From contig DGQM01000018.1 of NCBI GenBank assembly GCA_002389765.1, positions 1 to 64,000 on the forward strand: a stretch of 64,000 nucleotides of DNA, given 5' to 3'. Source of the stretch: Bacteroidetes bacterium UBA4414. GTDB lineage: Bacteria > Bacteroidota > Bacteroidia > Chitinophagales > Chitinophagaceae. Numbering within the stretch: the stretch's first letter is position 1; every line of letters starts with the position of its first letter. This document shows positions 10,100 to 17,923 of this stretch, piece after piece. Under the pieces are notes generated by a model, which did no database searches, was not told the DNA's origin, and was given only the letters and a program-made list of their open reading frames with translations. The translations under genes and the position numbers were made by a program.

Positions 10100-11299
10100 C
10101 TATTTTAATATTTCGTGTCCCAGCTTGTCGCGTTTTGTTTGCAGGTAAAACTCGTTGTGCGGGTTAGGTTTTATTTCTATAGGCACATTCTCTACTATCT
10201 CCAAGCCATAGCCCAGCAAACCGGCACGTTTGCGCGGGTTGTTGCTCATCAGCCTTATTTTAGAAACACCCATATGACGCAGTATCTGCGCACCAACACC
10301 ATAATCACGTTGGTCGTTTTTAAACCCAAGTGCCAAGTTTGCTTCAACCGTGTCTTTACCTTCTTCCTGCAGCTTGTAGGCTTTCAGCTTGTTCATCAAG
10401 CCAATCCCCCTGCCCTCCTGATTCATGTACAATACAAGACCTTTACCTTCTGCCTCAACCATTTCCATTGCAGCTTGCAGTTGGTCGCCACAATCGCAAC
10501 GGAGCGAATGCAGGATATCACCTGTGAAACATGAGCTGTGTACACGCACCAAAACAGGTTCGTCTTTGTCCCACTCACCTTTTTTCAGTGCGAGGTGTTG
10601 CTCGCCTGTATTTGTCTGGCGGAAAGCAATCAGTTCAAAATTGCCATGTTTGGTAGGCATCTGCACACGTACCTCCTCTTCAATAAGGCTCTCTGTGCGC
10701 AGACGGTACGCTATCAGGTCTTTTATAGAAATGATTTTCAGATCAAATTTCTTAGCTATCTCCATCAACTCGGGCAGGCGAGCCATTGTACCATCATCAT
10801 TCATGATTTCTACCAATACGCCGGCAGGTTCGAAACCGGCCAGGCGAGCTAAATCTACCGTAGCTTCTGTATGGCCGGAACGACGCAATACACCCTCGCC
10901 ACGCGCCCTTAACGGGAAGATATGACCCGGGCGACCTAAGTCTTCGGGTTTTGTATTAGGGTCTATTAATGCCTGTACCGTTTTTGCACGATCATGAGCA
11001 GATATACCTGTTGTACAACCCTGCCCTATCAGATCTACTGATACGGTAAACGGCGTTTGGTGCAATACTGTATTATCCTGCACCATCAGGTTCAGGTTCA
11101 GTTCAGTACAACGTTCTTCTGTTATGGGAGCACATATCAAACCACGGCCGTGTTTTGACATGAAGTTGATTATTTCGGGAGTTACATTGCGCGCGGCAGT
11201 TACAAAGTCACCTTCATTCTCGCGATCCTCATCATCTACAACTATTAGTAGTTTTCCGTTACGGAGGTCTTCGAGCGCTGATTCAATAGTATCTAACAT
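10100..11299 (-). CDS. ribBA: Bifunctional DHBP synthase / GTP cyclohydrolase II
   Basis: A 399-residue fusion catalysing the two entry steps of riboflavin synthesis. The N-terminal RibB domain (1-200) converts ribulose 5-phosphate to 3,4-dihydroxy-2-butanone 4-phosphate and shows DDEDRENEGDF (22-32), GRPGHIFPL and SGHTEA. The C-terminal RibA domain (210-399) opens the GTP imidazole ring; zinc ligands are Cys257, Cys268 and Cys270 in SSCFTGDILHSLRCDCGD, with the spacing of E. coli RibA, and the GTP-binding NQEGRGIGL follows. Both halves look intact. It sits inside a glycosyltransferase cluster, upstream of the gene at 8891-10072. A -7 promoter element is at 11343-11350; no FMN riboswitch is recognisable in the 150-base leader. 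Confidence 0.97.
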   Translation of the reverse strand: MLDTIESALEDLRNGKLLIVVDDEDRENEGDFVTAARNVTPEIINFMSKHGRGLICAPITEERCTELNLNLMVQDNTVLHQTPFTVSVDLIGQGCTTGISAHDRAKTVQALIDPNTKPEDLGRPGHIFPLRARGEGVLRRSGHTEATVDLARLAGFEPAGVLVEIMNDDGTMARLPELMEIAKKFDLKIISIKDLIAYRLRTESLIEEEVRVQMPTKHGNFELIAFRQTNTGEQHLALKKGEWDKDEPVLVRVHSSCFTGDILHSLRCDCGDQLQAAMEMVEAEGKGLVLYMNQEGRGIGLMNKLKAYKLQEEGKDTVEANLALGFKNDQRDYGVGAQILRHMGVSKIRLMSNNPRKRAGLLGYGLEIVENVPIEIKPNPHNEFYLQTKRDKLGHEILK

Positions 11300-11342
11300 A
11301 AAATTATCCTGTCTTAGATATCTTCAATAAAATATCAAGGTA

Positions 11343-11350
11343 CAAAGGTA
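11343..11350 (-). promoter_or_regulatory. -7 promoter element of ribBA
   Basis: On the minus strand this reads TACCTTTG, a full match to TAnnTTTG, 43 bases before the ribBA ATG. The -33 element is weak. Confidence 0.45.
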
Positions 11351-11453
11351 CAATCTATTGTATGTAAATGGTGTATACAGCTATCAATTATGCTGATGGA
11401 AAAGGACGAAACGGTAAAAATGCTGCATTAAAGCCATAACACATTAAAAGCTT

Positions 11454-12665
11454 CTATCTATCTGCCAATATCTGCTGTAAACGAGCTGATAATTGGGCTG
11501 CTAAAACATCATTATTGTAATCATGTTTGACTAATTCAGCTGCTTGATTGGCAATCTGACTCACCATCAAGGCATTCGTCATCGCGAGTTGAATAGCATC
11601 TGCAAATGCCTGTGGGGTATCTGCCAATAGGTAGTGGGTACCGGCTACTGCATCTATCCCCTGCATCCCTACAGTGGTACTGATAACCAGTTTTCCTGCT
11701 GCCATTGCTTCCAATATCTTCACCCTGATGCCGCCACCCGAACGGAGGGGCACTATCAGTATCTTCATATCTGCGATGAAAGAAGCGGCATCTGCCACCT
11801 CTCCCATGCAATGTATACCGTTGCCGCTTAGTGCATTGAAAGCAACGGGCATATTGCGCCCGGCGAAATAGAATTGAAAATCGGGATTTTGCCGCCTAAC
11901 AACAGACCACACTTCTGTAGCAAACCAACGGATAGCATCCTGATTGGGCAACCAGTCCATAGCACCAATGTGATAGCCTACAAGGCTTTCGTTACTACTT
12001 GGTTTTATATTAGCAGCATCTATACCAAAAGGTATAGTGAGCATTTGTTTTGGGGCAATGCTATTGCGCACAACATCTGCATCTGTATCTGTAATAGGTA
12101 TCAGTAAATCGTAGCCTTGCCATACCTGCTCCTCGTATTCTTTTATACGGGCAGAAAGATTGGACAGATACCATTTCTTTAAAGGGTTCGCTGCCGCAGC
12201 TGCAACACGCTGCCACACCTGCCACTCTATATTGTGTAGCCTGAGTGTGAATACTGCATTGGTAGCTTTTTTGATAGCAGGCAGATAGCCCGACATAAAC
12301 ACACTTTCTACCTGCACCACATCCGGCTTGAAAGTATTGATAGCATTGAGTATTGTGTCCTGAAAATGCATGTGCATAAAGCGCTGCGCATGATTTGGTA
12401 GCTTGCTGAATAATAGGTTGTTCACAATACCTAAAGCAGATACATCATTATTTACCTCAACGGTTTCAAAACGATAAATATCCTTGTACAAACCTGTCAA
12501 TACATCCTTATCTACACTATGCCTGCTGGTATTCATTGAAAGCAGATACACCTCCCACCCTTGTGCTGCATAGCCTCGTACCATAGCATTGGTTGCCAGG
12601 TTGCCACCATCATTCAATGGATATGGCACACGATTGGTTAGTATCAGGATGCGTTTTGCAGGCAT
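11454..12665 (-). CDS. Glycosyltransferase family 4 protein
   Basis: A GT-B fold glycosyltransferase of about 403 residues. The N-terminal Rossmann half begins AKRILILTNRVPYPLNDGG, and the C-terminal domain contains YHIGAMDWLPNQDAI, FYFAGRNMP and the donor-site LRSGGGIRVKILEAMAAGK. I start it at the ATG at 12665 rather than the upstream ATG at 12725: homologues begin right at this motif, and the upstream start would leave only two bases to the divergent gene at 12728. A probable surface-glycan transferase; donor unknown. It shares NRVPYP and general architecture with the protein at 8891-10072, suggesting distant paralogy. No gene continues the transcript downstream before ribBA, 155 bases on. 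Confidence 0.85.
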   Translation of the reverse strand: MPAKRILILTNRVPYPLNDGGNLATNAMVRGYAAQGWEVYLLSMNTSRHSVDKDVLTGLYKDIYRFETVEVNNDVSALGIVNNLLFSKLPNHAQRFMHMHFQDTILNAINTFKPDVVQVESVFMSGYLPAIKKATNAVFTLRLHNIEWQVWQRVAAAAANPLKKWYLSNLSARIKEYEEQVWQGYDLLIPITDTDADVVRNSIAPKQMLTIPFGIDAANIKPSSNESLVGYHIGAMDWLPNQDAIRWFATEVWSVVRRQNPDFQFYFAGRNMPVAFNALSGNGIHCMGEVADAASFIADMKILIVPLRSGGGIRVKILEAMAAGKLVISTTVGMQGIDAVAGTHYLLADTPQAFADAIQLAMTNALMVSQIANQAAELVKHDYNNDVLAAQLSARLQQILADR

Positions 12666-12727
12666 AGTGCGAATTACTAAAATAAAACGCAAGTTTAAAA
12701 AGTTTATTTTTACAACTGTTAGCATAA

Positions 12728-13846
12728 ATGGGCAAATCCAAACATATAGTACTTACGGTAACCAACGACCTGAACTATGATCAGCGAATGATACGCATTT
12801 GCACATCATTGGTTTCAGCAGGATACCAAGTCACATTAATAGGCTTTAAAAGAAAAAAGAGCAAACCGCTTATTAAGCGACCGTTTGCACAAGTGCGCCT
12901 GCCTATTATTGCAGAACAGGGCAAGCTACTGTATGCAGGCTACTGGTTTTTGTTATTCTTCTACCTGCTTTTCAAAAAGTTTGATGCTATCTGTGCTATA
13001 GATCTAGATACCATACTTCCCGATTATTATGCTGCCCGCATCAAAGGCAAACCTTACGTATATGATGCACACGAGCTGTTTACCGAACTGAAAGAAGTGG
13101 TAACCCGCCCGGGAGTGAAGCGTATGTGGGAATGGATAGAACACCACACCGTACAGCAATGCCAATACAACTATACTGTTGGTGAATACTGCGCACTTTA
13201 CTTTAAAGAGAAATACAATAAAGACTTTGCAGTAGTGCGTAATGCTACCGTGCTACGCCCGCTGACGATACCTGAAAAGAAAGAGAAATACATACTGTAT
13301 CAAGGGTGGGTAAATGAAGGTCGCTGCTTTGAAGAACTGATACCTGCCATGCAGTTTGTAGATGCAAAATTGATAGTGTGTGGTGGCGGTAATTTCTTTG
13401 CACAAGCGCAAGAGCTGGCAGTAAAGTATAATGTACAAGATAAAATAGAATTCAAGGGTTTTGTACCGCCTGATGATTTGAAGCAATATACCATCAACGC
13501 CTATATAGGGCTTACGCTGTTTCATGCTATTAGCAAGAGCAATGAATATTCGCTTGCCAATCGCTTCTTCGACTATATGCACAATGGCGTGCCCCAGGTA
13601 TGTATGAACTTCCCTGAATACATTAAGGTTAATGAACGCTATGAAATTGGCACACTCATCAACGACCCTATGACACCGGAAGAAATAGCCTCAGCACTGA
13701 ACAGATTGCTGAATGATGCCAACTACTATAAGAGGCTGCAACAAAATTGTCTGCTGGCACGAGAGCACTATTGCTGGCAAAATGAAGAAAAGACTTTGCT
13801 GAAAGTATGGGGTGATGTATTTGACACTAAAACATCAGGCAGATGA
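12728..13846 (+). CDS. Glycosyltransferase (GT4-like)
   Basis: A 372-residue GT-B type protein starting HIVLTVTNDLNYDQRMIR, typical of Bacteroidota glycosyltransferases acting on surface polysaccharide. Seen in it: a hydrophobic patch (YWFLLFFYLLF, about 76-86) that may associate with the membrane, YDAHELFTEL (about 115-124), and a donor-binding C-terminal half with YQGWVNEGRCFEELIPAM, KIEFKGFVPPDDL and NRFFDYMHNGVPQV in place of the classical EAMA motif. It overlaps the next gene by 4 bases (ATGA at 13843-13846), so the two are translationally coupled and probably act on the same glycan. The glycosyltransferase fold is clear; linkage and substrate are unknown. Confidence 0.82.
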   Translation: MGKSKHIVLTVTNDLNYDQRMIRICTSLVSAGYQVTLIGFKRKKSKPLIKRPFAQVRLPIIAEQGKLLYAGYWFLLFFYLLFKKFDAICAIDLDTILPDYYAARIKGKPYVYDAHELFTELKEVVTRPGVKRMWEWIEHHTVQQCQYNYTVGEYCALYFKEKYNKDFAVVRNATVLRPLTIPEKKEKYILYQGWVNEGRCFEELIPAMQFVDAKLIVCGGGNFFAQAQELAVKYNVQDKIEFKGFVPPDDLKQYTINAYIGLTLFHAISKSNEYSLANRFFDYMHNGVPQVCMNFPEYIKVNERYEIGTLINDPMTPEEIASALNRLLNDANYYKRLQQNCLLAREHYCWQNEEKTLLKVWGDVFDTKTSGR

Positions 13847-14586
13847 AAATAAGTGTTGTGATACCTGCATATAATGCATCTGCAAACATAGCTAAGGCTA
13901 TTGCATCTTGCTTGCAACAAACCATGCAACCACATGAAATAATAGTGGTGGATGATGCGAGTACAGATAATACTTGCGATGTAGTAGCGCAATTCAAGAA
14001 TGTAAAATTACTTCGTCAATCTACCAATCTAGGCCCCTCTGCTGCTCGCAACAGAGGTATTAATGAAGCAACAGGAGATGTGATTGCGTTCCTGGATAGT
14101 GATGATACATGGCTACCTGAAAAGCTGGCAGCTATACATGCTATATTCAGTAAACAAACAGCTATTGTTTATTTAGGACATCCTTATGTTTTATCTGCTG
14201 AGCAATCGACTAGCAAAACAAATAATGTAAACGCATTAAGTTACACTTCAGTCCTACTCAAAAATCCGTATCAACCATCTTGTCTGGCAATACGCAAAAG
14301 CATGCCTTTGAGATTTGATGAATCGTATCGGTATTGCGAAGACCACGAGTTATCTATACGTGTAGCATACCAATACCAAGTGCATTGGCTACATGATGCC
14401 TATACTATATTGGGCAGGCCTCAACTCAGCACTGGAGGTGCATCGGGCAATGTCTGGAAAATGCGCAAAGGTGAGCTGCGCCTGTACAGTTCTATCTACA
14501 AACACAATATTATACTACTCCCGCTGATACCCTTATTATGGTTATACAGCATGGGCAAAATGTTGCACCGTCTTATATTGAAGTAA
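13843..14586 (+). CDS. Glycosyltransferase family 2 protein
   Basis: A 247-residue GT-A glycosyltransferase with the standard motifs in order: ISVVIPAYNAS (3-13), IIVVDDAS (about 34-41), GPSAARNRGI and the metal-binding FLDSDDTW (about 84-91). The C-terminus has a hydrophobic segment (IILLPLIPLLWLYSMG) that could anchor it to the inner membrane. It overlaps the preceding glycosyltransferase by ATGA, and its stop codon abuts that of the convergent ftsE-like gene with no base between. It probably transfers one sugar from a nucleotide donor to a lipid-linked or capsular glycan. Confidence 0.85.
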   Translation: MKISVVIPAYNASANIAKAIASCLQQTMQPHEIIVVDDASTDNTCDVVAQFKNVKLLRQSTNLGPSAARNRGINEATGDVIAFLDSDDTWLPEKLAAIHAIFSKQTAIVYLGHPYVLSAEQSTSKTNNVNALSYTSVLLKNPYQPSCLAIRKSMPLRFDESYRYCEDHELSIRVAYQYQVHWLHDAYTILGRPQLSTGGASGNVWKMRKGELRLYSSIYKHNIILLPLIPLLWLYSMGKMLHRLILK

Positions 14587-15276
14587 TTACAAGCCTACAG
14601 CTGATATCTCTCTTACACCACCATGCTCTATACGTACTACACGTGCAGGGTATTTCTGAATGATACCATAATCGTGTGTAGCCATGATGAACGCTGTATG
14701 ATAATCGCGACAGATGTTGAATAACAACTGCATGATTTCATCTGTCGTATCTGGGTCCAGATTTCCGGTAGGCTCATCCGCAATTATCAGCTTAGGATTA
14801 TTGAGCAATGCACGTGCTATATCTACACGTTGCTGCTCGCCACCAGACATTTCGTAAGGCATTTTAAAGCCCTTGCCTTTCAGGCCTACTTTATTCAGTA
14901 CATTTTCTATTTTCTCTTTCATCAGGGCTTTGTCCTTCCAGCCAGTAGCTGTCAGGACAAATTCCAGATTATCATGAATGTTTCTGTCTGTCAGCAAACG
15001 AAAATCCTGAAACACGATACCAAGATTTCTGCGCAGCAACGGTACTGTTTTCCAAGTCAGGTCTTTCAGATTAAAACCGGCAACCTCGCCTTGCCCTTCG
15101 CGCAGATACAAATCTCCATACAATGTTTTGAGCAAGCTCGATTTACCACTCCCCGTCTTACCAATCATATACACAAACTCTCCCTTGCTAACCTGAAAAT
15201 TCACGTTGCTGAGGATGAGACTACTACCTTGAAATATATTACCGTTCCTAATAGAAACAATTGTTGAATCGTTCAT
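14587..15276 (-). CDS. ftsE: Cell division ABC ATPase FtsE-like
   Basis: A 229-residue ABC ATPase with Walker A GKTGSGKSS (39-47), Q-loop FQDFRLL, signature MSGGEQQRVDIARAL (143-157) and Walker B LIIADEPTGNLD (163-174), followed by a switch His in ATHDY. The short single-domain form and the phrase FQDFRLLTDRNIHDNLEF are characteristic of FtsE, which with FtsX gates peptidoglycan hydrolases at the septum. FtsX is not adjacent here. The LolD/MacB family is similar, so the assignment rests on those FtsE-like phrases. A -7 promoter element lies 20 bases upstream of the ATG. Confidence 0.85.
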   Translation of the reverse strand: MNDSTIVSIRNGNIFQGSSLILSNVNFQVSKGEFVYMIGKTGSGKSSLLKTLYGDLYLREGQGEVAGFNLKDLTWKTVPLLRRNLGIVFQDFRLLTDRNIHDNLEFVLTATGWKDKALMKEKIENVLNKVGLKGKGFKMPYEMSGGEQQRVDIARALLNNPKLIIADEPTGNLDPDTTDEIMQLLFNICRDYHTAFIMATHDYGIIQKYPARVVRIEHGGVREISAVGL

Positions 15277-15295
15277 TCAGAGAAAATGCTTTAGA

Positions 15296-15303
15296 CAAAA
15301 ATA
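15296..15303 (-). promoter_or_regulatory. -7 promoter element of ftsE
   Basis: Minus strand TATTTTTG, a full match to TAnnTTTG, 20 bases before the ATG, implying a very short leader. Confidence 0.45.
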
Positions 15304-15343
15304 ACAGTTAAATCCAGTAAGTAATCATAAAATTATAAAAATG

Positions 15344-15373
15344 AAGAAGCCCCCTATACAGGAGGCTTCTTTA
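15344..15373 (-). terminator. Terminator of the M43 metalloprotease gene
   Basis: An 8-base-pair stem (AAGAAGCC/GGCTTCTT) encloses a 12-base loop, with T-rich sequence after it on the minus strand. It sits 23 bases past the protease stop and before the ftsE promoter. Confidence 0.7.
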
Positions 15374-15395
15374 AATATTGAGAAACAGGTGTTGA

Positions 15396-17726
15396 TTATC
15401 TAACAACCAGTTTTTCTGTTTTTGTTTGTGCACCGGCAACGATGTTAACGATGTAGATACCTTTTGCTTCGATAGCACTTGCAGGAATTTCTACGCGGCT
15501 AACATTTGAAGACAGTACCTGTTCTGTACGGTATACCACTTTACCAGTGATATCTGTTACAGTGATAACAGACTGCGCCCCCATACTACCACGCACTACT
15601 ACATAAGCTTCTTTAGTAGTTGGATTTGGAGCGATAGCGATGTTATTATTACCACCTACCAATGTATTAACACCTTGAGGGAAAGAACTTACGTTAATAC
15701 GATCGATGTAATAGTTGTTACCAACACTTTGATCGCCAAATACGAAGTTAGCGAAAGGCCTGTAACGGAAACGGAAATATACGCGGCTTTCACGAGCAGG
15801 AGCAGGTATAACCAAGCTCTTCAGATCCCAATCCTGCATATCAAGCGGAGCATAAGCTACTGATTGGTTACCACGTGCAAGATCAGCTTTAGTTAGCGTA
15901 GTCATTTTAGTCCAAGAGTTACCACAATCTGTAGAGTAAGCAATTTCCATTGTGTCTTGCATCAGCGCGAGGTCATTAGTCCTCCACATACCTGCATACA
16001 TAAAGTTCAGATTGCAGTTACCATTCTTCATACCAGACAAATCAAATGCCGGAGAGAAGAAGTCATCCACATCACCTGCAAGTTTTTGAGGATTTGCATA
16101 TGAAGATGCAGCACCTGTCAACGCAGAGTAACCGTTGCGGCTATCAAATCCTTTATAAACTATAGAAGAATTATCGTAATAACCTACATTAGCAATTTCC
16201 CACTTAAAGTTATTGTTGTAGTAATTGAATATAGGCCATTTTTCATTATCAGAAGTATTGCTGAATTCTTGATAGTAGCCATTAGGATCTATTTTGTAAT
16301 TAGGATCTGCAGCATACACATCTTTTCTTTCTACAGTAGAATCGCCTGCATTTGAAGTTGCTGTAAGTTTAGTAGTAACCCAACCTGGTTGTGTAAACTT
16401 AACACTCACAGTATTTGATGTAGACGTTGCAGGAGTTGCACCATTAGAGAAAGACCAGCTTATTGATGTTATTGTATCCCTCCAGCTTTGGTTCTTGAAG
16501 TTGAAAAGCTTAGCATCATCAGCACACAAGAAATAAGAGCGTTCAGGAGATACACCTGTTACTTTCTCAACAGAATATTCTGCTACAGGCTTCATATCTA
16601 TTTTAGGTGCCAGTGTACCGGCAGCTGTCATAACACCTGTAATTTTCAAATTATCTTCTTTAATCAAATTATCCCTGTTACCAACACTGCTTTTCAATGC
16701 AGAACGCATCCTGTCAACTTGTTGGTGTGTAAACATAACCGGACAATCTGCATAGTCCATGATGTTTTGTACGTTGGTAGTATCAGGGTAGTCTGCAGTA
16801 TCATTAGTAGAACCATTAGGATATACTTTATAATATCCTACAGCACATTTAGTGTCATACAATACAACATTCGAGTTACAGTTACCACCGCTTTCCGGTG
16901 CACCTGCCTTACCTGAACCAAAGTGACCAGTAGTTGGAGGTGTATCATCAACTTCGTCATCACCACAATCTTCACTAACACCTTTATTACTGTTGTTCCA
17001 AGGGTGGTACAGATTCAGGTAGTGACCAATTTCGTGTTCATATGTTTTTTCAGATGCACCAATGAAACTAGCACCACCTATGATACCATCGTAAAAAGAG
17101 AACCCGGCAGCACTGGCAGGGAATGTAGAATATGCAGCTACAACACCCGCAGAAGCACCACGACCAATTCTTTTAATTAACCAGATATTGAGATACCTGT
17201 TTGGTGCCCACAGGTCAAACTTCGCTTGATCATCACCACCAACTGTCAGATAGTGTTGTTTGCGTGTTATACCCGTAGTTGGGTTGCCCAGCGGATCTCT
17301 TTTAGCTAATACAAACTCAATATTAGGTTTACCAATGTATGGTTTGAATGGTGCAATAACATTAGCCAAATCAGTATTCTCTTTTCTGTAGGTAACATTC
17401 ATTCTTTCAATCCAATCATACACTGCATTATCGGTAACGTACTCTGTACCAAAATCGTGCACAATATGCACTACAACCGGTATATACACCTTGCTGTAGT
17501 TACTGTCTTTAGAAGGTGTGTACGGATAAATTTTAGCACTGGCACCGAGAAGACGTTGTGTCATCTGGTAAGTCTGCCACTCTTTTTCAAGTTGTTGCTG
17601 ATACTGCTGTATTGCAGGATATAGCCTCCTGTAATCGCTGTTTACTTCATCAGTAGCGCAACTTTGGGCTTTAGCGTTGGCCATTGCAAGCACGGCCGAC
17701 AAACACAAAATAGACTTTTTTATCAT
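15396..17726 (-). CDS. Secreted M43 (pappalysin-type) zinc metalloprotease, T9SS cargo
   Basis: About 776 residues. A signal peptide (MIKKSILCLSAVLAMANAKAQ) is followed by a propeptide region, the catalytic domain with the zinc motif HEIGHYLNLYH (about 231-241, HExxHxxxxxH) and the Met-turn NIMDYADC (about 321-328), characteristic of family M43. A PKD-like domain (SWSFSNGATPATSTSN region) and a jelly-roll-like domain follow. The last 80 residues are a T9SS type A sorting domain (IAPNPTTKEAYV ... KGIYIVNIVAG ... EKLVVR). I start at the ATG at 17726 because the signal peptide begins there and the promoter at 17763-17795 lies upstream of it; the alternative ATG at 17765 would precede the predicted transcript start. 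Probably an extracellular gelatinase-like protease; substrate unknown. Confidence 0.92.
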   Translation of the reverse strand: MIKKSILCLSAVLAMANAKAQSCATDEVNSDYRRLYPAIQQYQQQLEKEWQTYQMTQRLLGASAKIYPYTPSKDSNYSKVYIPVVVHIVHDFGTEYVTDNAVYDWIERMNVTYRKENTDLANVIAPFKPYIGKPNIEFVLAKRDPLGNPTTGITRKQHYLTVGGDDQAKFDLWAPNRYLNIWLIKRIGRGASAGVVAAYSTFPASAAGFSFYDGIIGGASFIGASEKTYEHEIGHYLNLYHPWNNSNKGVSEDCGDDEVDDTPPTTGHFGSGKAGAPESGGNCNSNVVLYDTKCAVGYYKVYPNGSTNDTADYPDTTNVQNIMDYADCPVMFTHQQVDRMRSALKSSVGNRDNLIKEDNLKITGVMTAAGTLAPKIDMKPVAEYSVEKVTGVSPERSYFLCADDAKLFNFKNQSWRDTITSISWSFSNGATPATSTSNTVSVKFTQPGWVTTKLTATSNAGDSTVERKDVYAADPNYKIDPNGYYQEFSNTSDNEKWPIFNYYNNNFKWEIANVGYYDNSSIVYKGFDSRNGYSALTGAASSYANPQKLAGDVDDFFSPAFDLSGMKNGNCNLNFMYAGMWRTNDLALMQDTMEIAYSTDCGNSWTKMTTLTKADLARGNQSVAYAPLDMQDWDLKSLVIPAPARESRVYFRFRYRPFANFVFGDQSVGNNYYIDRINVSSFPQGVNTLVGGNNNIAIAPNPTTKEAYVVVRGSMGAQSVITVTDITGKVVYRTEQVLSSNVSRVEIPASAIEAKGIYIVNIVAGAQTKTEKLVVR

Positions 17727-17762
17727 TTGTATGTTATTAATATACGTAAGTAAAGATTGTTT

Positions 17763-17795
17763 CAAAGATAGCTATTCCTGTTAAAAAATTGCAAA
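17763..17795 (-). promoter_or_regulatory. Complete Bacteroidota promoter of the M43 protease gene
   Basis: Minus strand carries TTTG (17792-17795), a 21-base spacer, and TATCTTTG (17763-17770). This gives both the -33 and the -7 elements of the Bacteroidota housekeeping promoter at near-ideal spacing, about 37 bases before the chosen ATG. Confidence 0.65.
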
Positions 17796-17843
17796 GTTTT
17801 TTGTCACAGAAATACTATTTAAATGTAATAGTTGCGTCATTTA

Positions 17844-17867
17844 AAAAGCCCTGTTTACAGGGCTTTT
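17844..17867 (-). terminator. Terminator of the giant Ig-repeat gene
   Basis: A perfect 10-base-pair stem AAAAGCCCTG/CAGGGCTTTT with a 4-base loop, 57 bases past the stop codon of the minus-strand gene at 17924. Confidence 0.8.
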
Positions 17868-17923
17868 CAGACAATAATAATCGTAAAAAAATTATACTAA
17901 CATTTTCTACTAACCATCCTATA

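Noticed and set aside
11300..11453. FMN riboswitch upstream of ribBA
   Set aside because: I looked for the conserved RFN-element blocks in the 150-base leader and saw none; a plain promoter element is present instead.
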